From an uncultured Nocardioides sp. (lineage in GTDB: Bacteria > Actinomycetota > Actinomycetes > Propionibacteriales > Nocardioidaceae): 9,323 bases of DNA. The notes under the pieces were generated by a model that was not told the origin of the DNA, did not search any database, and saw nothing but the letters and a program-made list of their open reading frames with translations. Positions 1-6,255 of this stretch are shown here, piece by piece. How positions within the stretch are numbered: the stretch's first letter is position 1; each line of letters opens with the position of its first letter. Where the stretch lies: contig NZ_CAMPGZ010000167.1 in NCBI RefSeq assembly GCF_946885725.1, positions 1 through 9,323 of the forward strand, in the 5' to 3' direction. The translations under genes and the position numbers were made by a program.

Positions 1-606
1 GAGCTCGAGCACGTCGGCGGCGACTGGTACGACGTGATCGCCACCGACGGCGGCGGCGTCGCCCTCGTGGTCGGCGACGTGATGGGGCGGGGCGTGCACG
101 CGGCGACCACGATGATCCGGGTCCGGGCCGGCATCCGCGGGCTCGTCACCGTCGACCCCGAGCCGGGTGTGGTGATGACGCGCGCCGACCGGCTGGTGGT
201 GCGCGACGCCGAGGACCAGTTCGTCACCGCGATGACGTTGCTGCTCGACCCGACCAGCCGCCGGGTCCGGCTCTGCAACGCCGGGCACGTGCCGGCGATC
301 GTCGCAGACGCCGACGGCTCCGTCCGGGTCGTCGGCAGCGGCGCCGGCGTGCCACTCGGCCTGGGCGAGACGCCGCACCGCGAGGTGATCGACCTGCCGG
401 TCGGGCCCGGCACGACGGTCGTGCTGGTGACCGACGGGGTGATCGAGACCCGGGACCGTGACATCGAGGCCGGCCTCGACGCGCTGGTCGCCCGGGTCGG
501 CGAGAGCGTGGGCAAGCCGGTCGAGGACCTCGTCGCCGACGTGGCGGCGCTGGCCGACCGGTCGATGCTCGACGACGTCACGGTGCTCGTCGCCCGGCTG
601 CTCTGA
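1..606 (+). CDS. PP2C-family serine phosphatase, SpoIIE/RsbU type (C-terminal part, 5' end missing)
   Basis: The reading frame is open from base 1, so the gene starts outside the window; 201 codons and the TGA stop are seen. The translation carries the landmarks of the SpoIIE/RsbU PPM phosphatase domain: VGGDWYD at residues 5-11 (Asp8), GDVMGRG at 25-31 (Asp26), NAGH in the middle, TDG near the end (Asp145), and DDVTVLVAR at the C terminus (Asp191/192). All expected metal-binding aspartates are present, so the domain looks active. In this family such enzymes dephosphorylate anti-anti-sigma factors of the STAS type in partner-switching pathways, often under control of N-terminal PAS, GAF or response-regulator domains; here any sensor part is outside the window. 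No STAS or anti-sigma kinase gene follows, so the partner cannot be named. The family call is firm; the target is unknown. Confidence 0.93.
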   Translation, partial: ELEHVGGDWYDVIATDGGGVALVVGDVMGRGVHAATTMIRVRAGIRGLVTVDPEPGVVMTRADRLVVRDAEDQFVTAMTLLLDPTSRRVRLCNAGHVPAIVADADGSVRVVGSGAGVPLGLGETPHREVIDLPVGPGTTVVLVTDGVIETRDRDIEAGLDALVARVGESVGKPVEDLVADVAALADRSMLDDVTVLVARLL

Positions 607-630
607 TCTCGCCTCTTCTCTCGCCTCTTC
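607..630. repeat. Perfect 12-bp tandem repeat, two copies
   Basis: TCTCGCCTCTTC occurs twice head to tail, at 607-618 and 619-630, starting on the first base after the phosphatase stop codon. It is pyrimidine-only apart from one G per copy. Its right end touches the proposed -35 box of the next gene, so it could be a regulator site or simply a local duplication. Confidence 0.8.
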
Positions 631-656
631 CCAGGGACCGCTCGCGTCGCTAGGTT
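628..656 (+). promoter_or_regulatory. Candidate promoter of the SGNH hydrolase gene
   Basis: TAGGTT at 651-656 is a good actinobacterial -10 box. TTCCCA at 628-633 lies 17 bases upstream and matches TTGACA at four of six positions. Transcription would start near 663, giving a leader of about 40 bases before the GTG start at 704. The call rests only on sequence and spacing. Confidence 0.45.
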
Positions 657-703
657 CTCGCTTGTCGACCGCCGGGGGGACCGTGCAGTCGAAGGAGAAT
701 CTC

Positions 704-1975
704 GTGGCTCTGCTCCTCCCCGCGGTCCGTCACGAACGGCCCGGTCGCTCAAGATCACCCCGGCGCGCGCTCACCGCCCTCGTCGGGCTGCTCACCGCCG
801 TACTCTCCGGCGGCCTCGTGGTCCTCACGTCGCCGGCAGCACACGCCGACGGTCCCGGCGTCGGCACTCCGTGGGTCGTCACCCTCGGCGACTCCTACAT
901 CTCCGGCGAGGCCGGACGCTGGGCCGGCTCGTCCAACTCCTCGAGCAGCCGGGCCGACGCCCTGGGTCCGACCGCCTACTACGACAACGCCTCCGGCACC
1001 GCCGAGCAGATCGTCCGCTGCCACCGCAGCAAGGCCGCCGAGGCCTACACCGGCGGCGGCGTCAACGGGCTCAACCTCGCGTGCAGCGGCGCCCGGACGA
1101 CGACGTACACCGACTCCAACGGGCGCTTCAAGCCCGGCCTGGACTTCTACGACAGCAGCGGCCAGCAGGGCCAGGCGCGGATGCTGCAGGACTTCGCCAC
1201 GACGCACAACGTGCGGATGGTCGTGGTCTCGATCGGCGGCAACGACTTCAACTTCGGGTCGATCGTGCAGCAGTGCGTGACCGACTTCCTCGCGTCGCCG
1301 ACATGGTGGAAGGACTACTGCAAGGACGACAGCTCGGTGACACAGAACTTCACCGCCGCCAACGTCGCCGCCGTGCGTGCGCGGATCGCGACGGCGTACG
1401 CCAACGTCCGTCAGGCCATGCGCAACGCCGGGTACGCCGACACCCAGTGGACGATGCTCGTCCAGAACTACCCGTCGCCCATCCCGGGCGGCAGCGGGTT
1501 CCGCTACTCCGAGAGCGGCTACACGCGGCAGAGCACCGGCGGCTGCGGCTTCTGGAACGCCGACGCGGACTGGGCCAACAACAGCGCGCTGCCAACGATC
1601 AACGCCGCCGTGACGGGTGCCGCGAGCGACGCCGGGATCACCAACAGCCGGGTGCTGAACCTCGCGTCCGCGTTCAACGGGCGGCGGCTGTGCGAGAACA
1701 CCGTGGGGCTCTACGAGGAGCGCGGCATCGCCGACTGGCGCAGCGCCGGCGCGGTCGACCGGACCGAGTGGGTGAACCAGATCCGCACGGTGTCGACGTG
1801 CTGCGCGAACAGCCCGTACTACATCCAGGAGTCGTTGCACCCCAACTACTGGGCGCAGCTCGCGACGCGGTCGTGCGTGCGGCAGGCCTGGAACGGCGGG
1901 GCGCCGCGCGGCGGCACCTGCCGGATCGCCGGCACCGGGCTGGTGAACGGGGAGCCGCGCATGAGCCTGTCCTGA
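704..1975 (+). CDS. Secreted SGNH/GDSL-family hydrolase (esterase or lipase)
   Basis: This 423-residue protein starts at GTG 704, preceded by GAAGGAG at 691-697. The open frame extends further upstream, but that part overlaps the phosphatase gene and has no better start. Residues 1-48 form a long signal peptide: an Arg-rich n-region, a hydrophobic core and a probable cut after AHA, so the enzyme is exported. SGNH blocks are visible: block I GDSYISGE with Ser64, block II with ACSGA (Gly129), block III GGND with Asn180, and block V ESLHPN with His379. The position three before the histidine, usually Asp, is Glu376. Ten cysteines lie in the mature part, an even number consistent with disulfides in an extracellular enzyme. 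The family hydrolyses esters of lipids, polysaccharides or glycans; the substrate cannot be inferred. It appears to have its own promoter and a hairpin terminator. Confidence 0.9.
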   Translation: MALLLPAVRHERPGRSRSPRRALTALVGLLTAVLSGGLVVLTSPAAHADGPGVGTPWVVTLGDSYISGEAGRWAGSSNSSSSRADALGPTAYYDNASGTAEQIVRCHRSKAAEAYTGGGVNGLNLACSGARTTTYTDSNGRFKPGLDFYDSSGQQGQARMLQDFATTHNVRMVVVSIGGNDFNFGSIVQQCVTDFLASPTWWKDYCKDDSSVTQNFTAANVAAVRARIATAYANVRQAMRNAGYADTQWTMLVQNYPSPIPGGSGFRYSESGYTRQSTGGCGFWNADADWANNSALPTINAAVTGAASDAGITNSRVLNLASAFNGRRLCENTVGLYEERGIADWRSAGAVDRTEWVNQIRTVSTCCANSPYYIQESLHPNYWAQLATRSCVRQAWNGGAPRGGTCRIAGTGLVNGEPRMSLS

Positions 1976-1990
1976 GTAGTCCTACTCAGG
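1971..1990. promoter_or_regulatory. Perfect 9-bp inverted repeat overlapping the SGNH stop codon
   Basis: CCTGAGTAG (1971-1979) and CTACTCAGG (1982-1990) are exact reverse complements separated by two bases. The TGA stop (1973-1975) lies inside the left arm. There is no T-run after it, and a more terminator-like hairpin follows ten bases on. It may be an operator for the gene at 2046 or part of a double terminator; the sequence alone does not decide. Confidence 0.6.
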
Positions 1991-1999
1991 GAGTTGAGT

Positions 2000-2027
2000 G
2001 CGGGACCGGTGATGTCGCCGGTCCCGC
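2000..2027 (+). terminator. Hairpin, probable terminator of the SGNH hydrolase gene
   Basis: GCGGGACCGG (2000-2009) pairs perfectly with CCGGTCCCGC (2018-2027) over an 8-base loop. The stem is 10 bp and very GC-rich, 25 bases after the stop codon. A U-tract is lacking, which is common for actinobacterial terminators. It lies 19 bases upstream of the next start codon, so it could also influence that gene's expression. Confidence 0.6.
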
Positions 2028-2045
2028 CCGTGGCTTGCTGGTGCC

Positions 2046-4448
2046 ATGACCAGCCGTGTGCCCCGGTACGCCGACCCCGAACGCTGTCCCGACTGCCGCC
2101 GGCCGATCGCTCTGGGTGCCCCGCGCTGCGAGGCCTGCGGGCTGCCGCTGCACGGCGAGCTCGCCTCGCGGCTGTTCCAGACGCTGGCCACCGCCGACGA
2201 CCTGCTCACCCAGCTGCGCGCGTCGGCCTGGCCGGCCCCGGCGACGCCCGCGCCTGCCGCGCCTCCCCTGGCGGTGCCGCCTCGCTCGCGGCTCAGCGCC
2301 GCCACGGTCCCGCAGATCCTGCTCGGCCTCGGCGCGCTGTGCGTGCTGGTCGCCGCCCTGGTCTTCCTCGCCGTCACCTGGTCGGTCATGGGCGTCGGCG
2401 GACGCACGGTCACGCTGGTCACCTTCACCGCCCTCACCGGCGGCCTCGGCTGGTGGCTGGCCCGCCGCGGGCTGCGCGCCGCCGCCGAGTCGCTCGTCCT
2501 GGTCTCGCTCGGCCTGCTCGTGCTCGACATCATCGGCGCCGGGAACGCCGGCTGGCTCGGGGACCCCTCGACGGAGTGGTTCCTGGTGCTGCTCGGCGGC
2601 ACGCTGGCGCTGGCCGCGACCGGGTTCGCTCTCGCGGTACGGCGGACGCCCGTCGGCGCGCTGGTGGGTGCCCAGGTCGCGACCGGTATCGGCGTCGCGG
2701 TCGCGTCGTTCGGCCTCGCCGACGTCGACCAGGGCACGACCGACGTCGACCTGGTGGGCGCGGTCTGCCTCGGCCTGCTGGCCGGCGAAGGACTGCGCCG
2801 GCTGCGGCTCGAGCTCGCGACGCTGCTCGCGTTCGTGGTCGCCGGCCTGCACTGGCTGCTGCTGCTCACCGTCGGGACGTTCCGCGTCCTCGAGCACCCG
2901 ACCTGGGCCGAGCTCTGGGCGCAGGCGCACGTGTGGCCGGCGCTGGCGGCGGCCGCTCTCGTCGCGGGCGTCGCGCTCCTGCGCTCGCTGCCGGTCGTCT
3001 CGCGGGTTGCCGGGCTGTCGGTCGCGCTGGCGATCGTGGTCGGTGCAGTGGTGGCGCCGGTCATGGTGGACGGCCACCCGACGGCCGCGGTGCTCACCGG
3101 CCTGGCTGTCCTGGTGCCGACCGGGCTGTGGGCGTGGTCCGGGCCTCGTCCGTGGGCGTTCGTGCCGCTGGCGACCCAGGCGGTCGCGGGCGCCGGCGTG
3201 GGGTCCGCCGGGCTCTGGCTGGCCGCGGAGTCCCTACGACGTTTGGAGGAGCTCAGCGACGGAGTCGCGGTACTGCCGTTGTCGCGCACGTCGGAGCTCT
3301 CCGGCTGGCTGCTGCCGCTGTGCGCGGCCGCCGTCCTCGGCACCGTCGCCTCGGTCTACCGGCCGGTCCTCGAGCCGCGGCTGGTGGCCGGGGTGGTCGC
3401 GGGCTCGGTAGTGCTGACCGCCCCTCTCTACGCCGCTCCGGTGTGGGTGCTGGCCGGGCTGCCGGTCGCGGCCGGGCTCGGATTCCTGGCCTGGTGGTTC
3501 GCGCGCCGGTCGCTGGTGCAGCTCGGCCTGGCCGCCGGCTTCCTGGTCGTCGGCGTCGCGCTCGCGGAGCCGTCCGAGGTGGCCCTGGTGGTCACGCTCG
3601 CGCTGGTGCTGCTCGCCGCGGCCGTGGTGCACCTCGACGACTCCGGCCTGGCCGGCGACGTCGCCGGTGCCGTCGCGGCGGTCACGGTGGCGGCGCTGAC
3701 GTTCGCGGTCGGCGACCTCGTCGACGCGCCCGCGCCGTGGGTCGCGCTGGTCGGCCTCCTGCTGCTGGCGGCGGTCGGCGCGACGGGCCGGCCCGGTCTC
3801 GAGGTCGGCGCCGCGGCTGCGGCCGCCCCCGTCGCCCTCGCCGGGTTGACCGGTGCCGCGGACGACGTACTCCTGACGTGGGCGGCGGTCTACCTCACCG
3901 TCGCGGGCGCGGCGATCAGCGGCGTCGCGCTGGCGCGGCCGAACCGGCGACTCGCCGGCTGGGCCGGCGGACTGCTGCTCGTCGCGGCGACGTGGGTGCG
4001 GCTGTACGACGTGGGCGTGACGACGCCGGAGGCCTACACGCTGCCCAGCGCGGTGGCGCTGCTCGCGGTCGGGTTGTGGCACCTGCGCCGGCGGGAGTCG
4101 TCGGGCACGGTCGCGCTGCTCGGCCCGGGGCTCACGCTCGCGCTGGTGCCGTCGCTGCTGTGGTCACTGGACGAGCCGACCGGCCTACGTGTGCTGCTGC
4201 TCGGCCTGGCCTGCCTGGCGCTGGTGCTGGCCGGCGTGCGGCTGCGCTGGAGCGCGCCGGTCCTGTGGGGAGCAATCGTCGGTGGGCTGCTGGTGGTCCG
4301 GCTCGCGGCGCCGTACGTCGGCGACAGCGTGCCGCGCTGGGTGCTCATCGGTGCCGCGGGCGCGCTGCTGATCGCGACGGGTGTGACCTGGGAGCGCCGG
4401 CTGCAGGAGGCGCGTCAGCTGCGGGAGTACGTGCGCAGACTCCGGTAG
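2046..4448 (+). CDS. SCO7613-type polytopic membrane protein with N-terminal zinc ribbon
   Basis: This is an 800-residue protein of unknown function. Residues 14-31 form a zinc ribbon, CPDC followed by CEAC (Cys14, 17, 28, 31). A short helical segment (about 36-60) and a Pro/Ala-rich linker (about 61-80) follow. From about residue 88 to 785 the chain is almost continuously hydrophobic, with roughly two dozen membrane segments separated by short Arg- or Asp-containing turns. The C terminus is a charged tail rich in Arg and Glu. The first membrane helix (ILLGLGALCVLVAALVFLAV) and the RRGLRAAAESL stretch resemble the actinobacterial family named after SCO7613, to my knowledge uncharacterised. 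The ATG at 2046 begins directly before the zinc ribbon; no clear ribosome binding site precedes it, so a short leader or leaderless transcript is possible. A zinc ribbon facing the cytoplasm is inferred. No neighbouring gene hints at a partner. Confidence 0.85.
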   Translation: MTSRVPRYADPERCPDCRRPIALGAPRCEACGLPLHGELASRLFQTLATADDLLTQLRASAWPAPATPAPAAPPLAVPPRSRLSAATVPQILLGLGALCVLVAALVFLAVTWSVMGVGGRTVTLVTFTALTGGLGWWLARRGLRAAAESLVLVSLGLLVLDIIGAGNAGWLGDPSTEWFLVLLGGTLALAATGFALAVRRTPVGALVGAQVATGIGVAVASFGLADVDQGTTDVDLVGAVCLGLLAGEGLRRLRLELATLLAFVVAGLHWLLLLTVGTFRVLEHPTWAELWAQAHVWPALAAAALVAGVALLRSLPVVSRVAGLSVALAIVVGAVVAPVMVDGHPTAAVLTGLAVLVPTGLWAWSGPRPWAFVPLATQAVAGAGVGSAGLWLAAESLRRLEELSDGVAVLPLSRTSELSGWLLPLCAAAVLGTVASVYRPVLEPRLVAGVVAGSVVLTAPLYAAPVWVLAGLPVAAGLGFLAWWFARRSLVQLGLAAGFLVVGVALAEPSEVALVVTLALVLLAAAVVHLDDSGLAGDVAGAVAAVTVAALTFAVGDLVDAPAPWVALVGLLLLAAVGATGRPGLEVGAAAAAAPVALAGLTGAADDVLLTWAAVYLTVAGAAISGVALARPNRRLAGWAGGLLLVAATWVRLYDVGVTTPEAYTLPSAVALLAVGLWHLRRRESSGTVALLGPGLTLALVPSLLWSLDEPTGLRVLLLGLACLALVLAGVRLRWSAPVLWGAIVGGLLVVRLAAPYVGDSVPRWVLIGAAGALLIATGVTWERRLQEARQLREYVRRLR

Positions 4449-4476
4449 GGCCAGAGAGGGCGCCCGAGAACGCACT

Positions 4477-4508
4477 GTGCCCCGACATCCGGGCGGATGC
4501 AGGGGCAC
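4477..4508 (+). terminator. Two-part hairpin after the membrane-protein gene
   Basis: GTGCCCC (4477-4483) pairs with GGGGCAC (4502-4508), and inside it CATCCG (4486-4491) pairs with CGGATG (4494-4499). GA/CA form a small internal mismatch. The structure starts 29 bases after the stop at 4448, between two convergent genes, so it probably ends the + strand transcript and may work in both directions. Confidence 0.7.
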
Positions 4509-4517
4509 GGTCGTTCC

Positions 4518-4554
4518 GTGGTCCTCGCCCCCGCGAGGACCACCAGGTCCTCGC
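4518..4554 (-). terminator. Probable bldC terminator with two mutually exclusive hairpins
   Basis: GTGGTCCTCGC (4518-4528) pairs perfectly with GCGAGGACCAC (4533-4543) over a 4-base loop. A further copy of GGTCCTCGC (4546-4554) can pair with the same middle arm (4533-4541) over the loop ACCA. Both hairpins cannot form together. The element begins on the base next to the bldC stop codon (4555-4557), so it most likely ends the bldC transcript. Confidence 0.7.
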
Positions 4555-4773
4555 TCAGGCCGAGTCGTCTCCTCGGCGCTGCTCGGGGACCATCCCGGTC
4601 AGCAGCTCACGCACTTCCGACTCGCGGTAGCGGCGGTGCCCTCCCAGGGTCCGGATGGAGCTGAGCTTCCCGGCCTTCGCCCAACGGGTGACCGTCTTCG
4701 GGTCGACCCGGAACATGGCTGCCACCTCCGCAGGGGTCAGCAGGGGCTCGGACTCCGGTGGCCGCGTGTCCAT
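4555..4773 (-). CDS. bldC: BldC, MerR-like winged helix-turn-helix developmental regulator
   Basis: This 72-residue protein is nearly identical in its core to Streptomyces BldC (68 residues, recalled). The helix-turn-helix covers about residues 12-31 (LLTPAEVAAMFRVDPKTVTR) and the wing is around GGHRRY (44-49). It has no coiled coil or effector domain, as expected for BldC, which is known to bind direct repeats as head-to-tail oligomers rather than as a dimer. I chose the ATG at 4773 because the family starts there and GGGAGG lies five bases upstream; the upstream open frame lacks family similarity and crosses the promoter. In Streptomyces BldC delays the onset of sporulation; in a non-sporulating relative the targets may be metabolic. 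It is divergent from the valine dehydrogenase gene, as in S. coelicolor, where bldC and vdh are near neighbours. Confidence 0.95.
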   Translation of the reverse strand: MDTRPPESEPLLTPAEVAAMFRVDPKTVTRWAKAGKLSSIRTLGGHRRYRESEVRELLTGMVPEQRRGDDSA

Positions 4774-4799
4774 GCGGGCCTCCCTCGTGTTGAAAACCT

Positions 4800-4827
4800 C
4801 GTTCGTCGCACGCTTGTTCGACGAACG
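4800..4827. promoter_or_regulatory. 9-bp inverted repeat in the bldC leader
   Basis: CGTTCGTCG (4800-4808) and CGACGAACG (4819-4827) are exact reverse complements with a 10-base spacer. With the bldC promoter placed at 4854-4882 the repeat lies in the 5' leader, 26 bases before the bldC start codon. It could be an operator for a dimeric repressor or an RNA hairpin. Read on the - strand, its inner part 4821-4806 is one mismatch from the mycobacterial LexA consensus TCGAAC-N4-GTTCGA. Confidence 0.6.
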
Positions 4828-4853
4828 TCCCTCCCTAGCAGTCTTGCACTGCG

Positions 4854-4882
4854 AGCCTAGATCCGGTGGAAATTTACGACAA
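4854..4882 (-). promoter_or_regulatory. Promoter of bldC
   Basis: On the - strand, TTGTCG (4882-4877) and TAGGCT (4859-4854) are separated by exactly 17 bases, a good match to the principal-sigma promoter of actinobacteria. Transcription would begin near 4847 and give a leader of about 75 bases containing the inverted repeat at 4800-4827. Confidence 0.65.
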
Positions 4883-4884
4883 TG
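4871..4884. promoter_or_regulatory. Possible BldC binding site over the bldC -35 region
   Basis: AATT (4871-4874), six bases, then AATG (4881-4884) fits the AATT-N6-AATT direct-repeat pattern I recall for Streptomyces BldC, with one mismatch. It lies in the most AT-rich stretch of this region and covers the -35 box of bldC. Autoregulation is an inference. Confidence 0.4.
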
Positions 4885-4925
4885 GCCTATTTGAGCCACG
4901 TTCTACGGCCGATGTCCTACGCAAT

Positions 4926-4947
4926 CTGGACGAGGGCTGGACGAGGG
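4926..4947. repeat. Perfect 11-bp tandem direct repeat upstream of the dehydrogenase gene
   Basis: CTGGACGAGGG occurs at 4926-4936 and 4937-4947, followed by a further CTG. The period is about one helical turn, so a protein could contact both copies on the same DNA face. It sits about 35-55 bases upstream of the TAGGCT box at 4981, a usual position for an activator site. Confidence 0.75.
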
Positions 4948-4957
4948 CTGATCGTGG

Positions 4958-4986
4958 AGGGCGGACCGCTCGCGAGGCCCTAGGCT
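4958..4986 (+). promoter_or_regulatory. Candidate promoter of the valine dehydrogenase gene
   Basis: TAGGCT at 4981-4986 is the best -10 box upstream of the gene. The -35 position 17 bases before it (AGGGCG, 4958-4963) does not match consensus, so the promoter would be weak without an activator. The leader would be about 85 bases long. Confidence 0.4.
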
Positions 4987-5003
4987 TGGACTCGACAGGA
5001 CGG

Positions 5004-5055
5004 ACCACCCCCGCGCCCCGTCGCCGTACCTGACCTCGCCCGCACCACCCCCGCG
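5004..5055. repeat. Two copies of a 12-bp C-rich direct repeat in the dehydrogenase leader
   Basis: ACCACCCCCGCG occurs at 5004-5015 and 5044-5055. Eleven of its bases appear again at 6189-6199, just after the dehydrogenase stop codon. The element is simple and C-rich, so chance in a GC-rich genome is possible. Confidence 0.5.
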
Positions 5056-5079
5056 GGCCCGACCGGAAGGGTCACCACC

Positions 5080-6186
5080 GTGACCGGGAACAACCCCGTA
5101 GCACGGCCGCAGCAGGGCGTCTTCGCCTCGGCTACCGGCCATGAGCAGGTCGTCTACTGCCACGACGAGCAGTCCGGCCTGAAGGCGATCATCGCGATCC
5201 ACTCCACCGCGCTCGGTCCCGCCCTCGGCGGCACCCGCTTCTACCCCTACGCGACCGAGGACGACGCCCTCCAGGACGTCCTGAACCTCTCCCGCGGCAT
5301 GTCCTACAAGGCCGCGCTCGCCGGGCTCGACCTCGGCGGCGGCAAGGCCGTCATCATCGGTGACCCGCGCAAGGACAAGACCGAGGCGCTGCTGCGCGCC
5401 TACGGCCGGTTCGTGCAGTCGCTCGGCGGCCGCTACTACACAGCGTGCGACGTCGGCACCTACAGCGAGGACATGGACGTCGTCGCGCGCGAGTGCTCGT
5501 TCGTGACCGGTCGCACCGTGGAGCACGGCGGCGCCGGCGACTCGTCGGTGCTGACGGCGTACGGCGTCTTCCAGGGCATGCGCGCCGCGGCCGAGGTCAC
5601 CTGGGGTGCGCCCACGCTGCACGGCCGCACGGTGGGCATCGCCGGCGTCGGCAAGGTCGGCCGCCACCTCGTGCGTCACCTCGTCGAGGACGGCGCGACC
5701 GTCGTGGTCTGCGACGTCGACCCGGCCGCGGTCGCCCGCGTGCAGGCCGACTTCCCCGACGTACGCTCCGTCGCCGACGCCGACGCGCTGGTCGCCTCCC
5801 CGCTCGACGTCTACGCGCCGTGCGCGCTCGGTGGCGCTCTGACCGACGAGGTCGTCGAGGTGCTCTCCGCCCGGATCGTCTGCGGCGCGGCCAACAACCA
5901 GCTCGCCCACGAGGGCGTGGAGAAGCAGCTGCAGGACCGCGGCATCCTCTACGCGCCCGACTACCTGGTGAACTCCGGTGGCCTCATCCAGGTCGCCGAC
6001 GAGCTCGAGGGCTTCTCGTTCGACCGCGCCAAGGCCCGTGCGACGCGGATCTTCGACACCGCCCAGGAGGTGTTCGCGCACGCCGCCGAGGAAGGCGTCC
6101 CGCCGGCCGTCGCCGCGGACCGGATCGCCGAGCGCCGGATGCGTGAGGTCGGCCGCCTGCGCGGCGTCTGGCTGCCGCGCTCCTGA
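5080..6186 (+). CDS. vdh: Valine (branched-chain amino acid) dehydrogenase
   Basis: This 368-residue enzyme belongs to the Glu/Leu/Phe/Val dehydrogenase family, which oxidatively deaminates branched-chain amino acids to 2-oxo acids with NAD+, in the cytoplasm. Streptomyces Vdh has about the same length and nearly the same blocks. The substrate domain contains [12 protein letters not shown] (about 46-57), MSYK with Lys77, and the catalytic [12 protein letters not shown] with Lys89. The NAD-binding domain has GVGKVG (189-194) and a conserved [10 protein letters not shown] stretch followed by [12 protein letters not shown]. The GTG start at 5080 follows GGAAGGG (5065-5071) by eight bases. Valine rather than leucine as preferred substrate is inferred from overall likeness to Streptomyces Vdh. 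In actinomycetes the enzyme supplies short branched acyl-CoA precursors and uses valine as nitrogen source. It is divergent from bldC and converges on the DUF3073 gene. Confidence 0.93.
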   Translation: MTGNNPVARPQQGVFASATGHEQVVYCHDEQSGLKAIIAIHSTALGPALGGTRFYPYATEDDALQDVLNLSRGMSYKAALAGLDLGGGKAVIIGDPRKDKTEALLRAYGRFVQSLGGRYYTACDVGTYSEDMDVVARECSFVTGRTVEHGGAGDSSVLTAYGVFQGMRAAAEVTWGAPTLHGRTVGIAGVGKVGRHLVRHLVEDGATVVVCDVDPAAVARVQADFPDVRSVADADALVASPLDVYAPCALGGALTDEVVEVLSARIVCGAANNQLAHEGVEKQLQDRGILYAPDYLVNSGGLIQVADELEGFSFDRAKARATRIFDTAQEVFAHAAEEGVPPAVAADRIAERRMREVGRLRGVWLPRS

Positions 6187-6197
6187 CCCCACCCCCG

Positions 6198-6255
6198 CGA
6201 GTCGGCGCGTCTTGCCCCTCACGACGTACGCACGAGGGCAAGACGCGCCGACTCG
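6198..6255. terminator. Long perfect hairpin between convergent genes, probable bidirectional terminator
   Basis: Bases 6198-6217 and 6236-6255 are exact reverse complements: a 20-bp GC-rich stem with an 18-base loop, starting 11 bases after the dehydrogenase stop codon. The DUF3073 gene converges from the other side. The stem is longer than a terminator needs, and its right arm belongs to a tandem repeat (6222-6287), so this may be a repetitive element serving as a terminator. Confidence 0.8.

Noticed and set aside
458..703. N-terminal extension of the SGNH hydrolase into the phosphatase gene
   Set aside because: It would overlap the phosphatase, is Arg/Ser-rich without a domain, and would place the signal peptide inside the protein; the GTG at 704 has a good ribosome binding site.
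755..1840. 361-codon open frame antisense to the SGNH hydrolase gene
   Set aside because: The sense frame has a signal peptide and all SGNH blocks; the antisense product shows no family motif.
1982..3343. Long open frames on both strands overlapping the membrane-protein gene
   Set aside because: They are Arg/Pro/Ser/Ala-rich shadows of the frame that encodes the zinc ribbon and membrane helices, without recognisable domains or start signals.
4774..4899. Longer start for bldC (114 codons)
   Set aside because: The extension crosses the promoter and the leader inverted repeat, and BldC proteins of known length start at the ATG at 4773.
4903..6222. 439-codon open frame on the - strand opposite the dehydrogenase gene
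   Set aside because: It lies almost wholly antisense to a clearly recognised enzyme, has no family similarity, and its low-complexity Gly/Val/Arg/Asp composition is what a GC-rich coding strand gives when read backwards.
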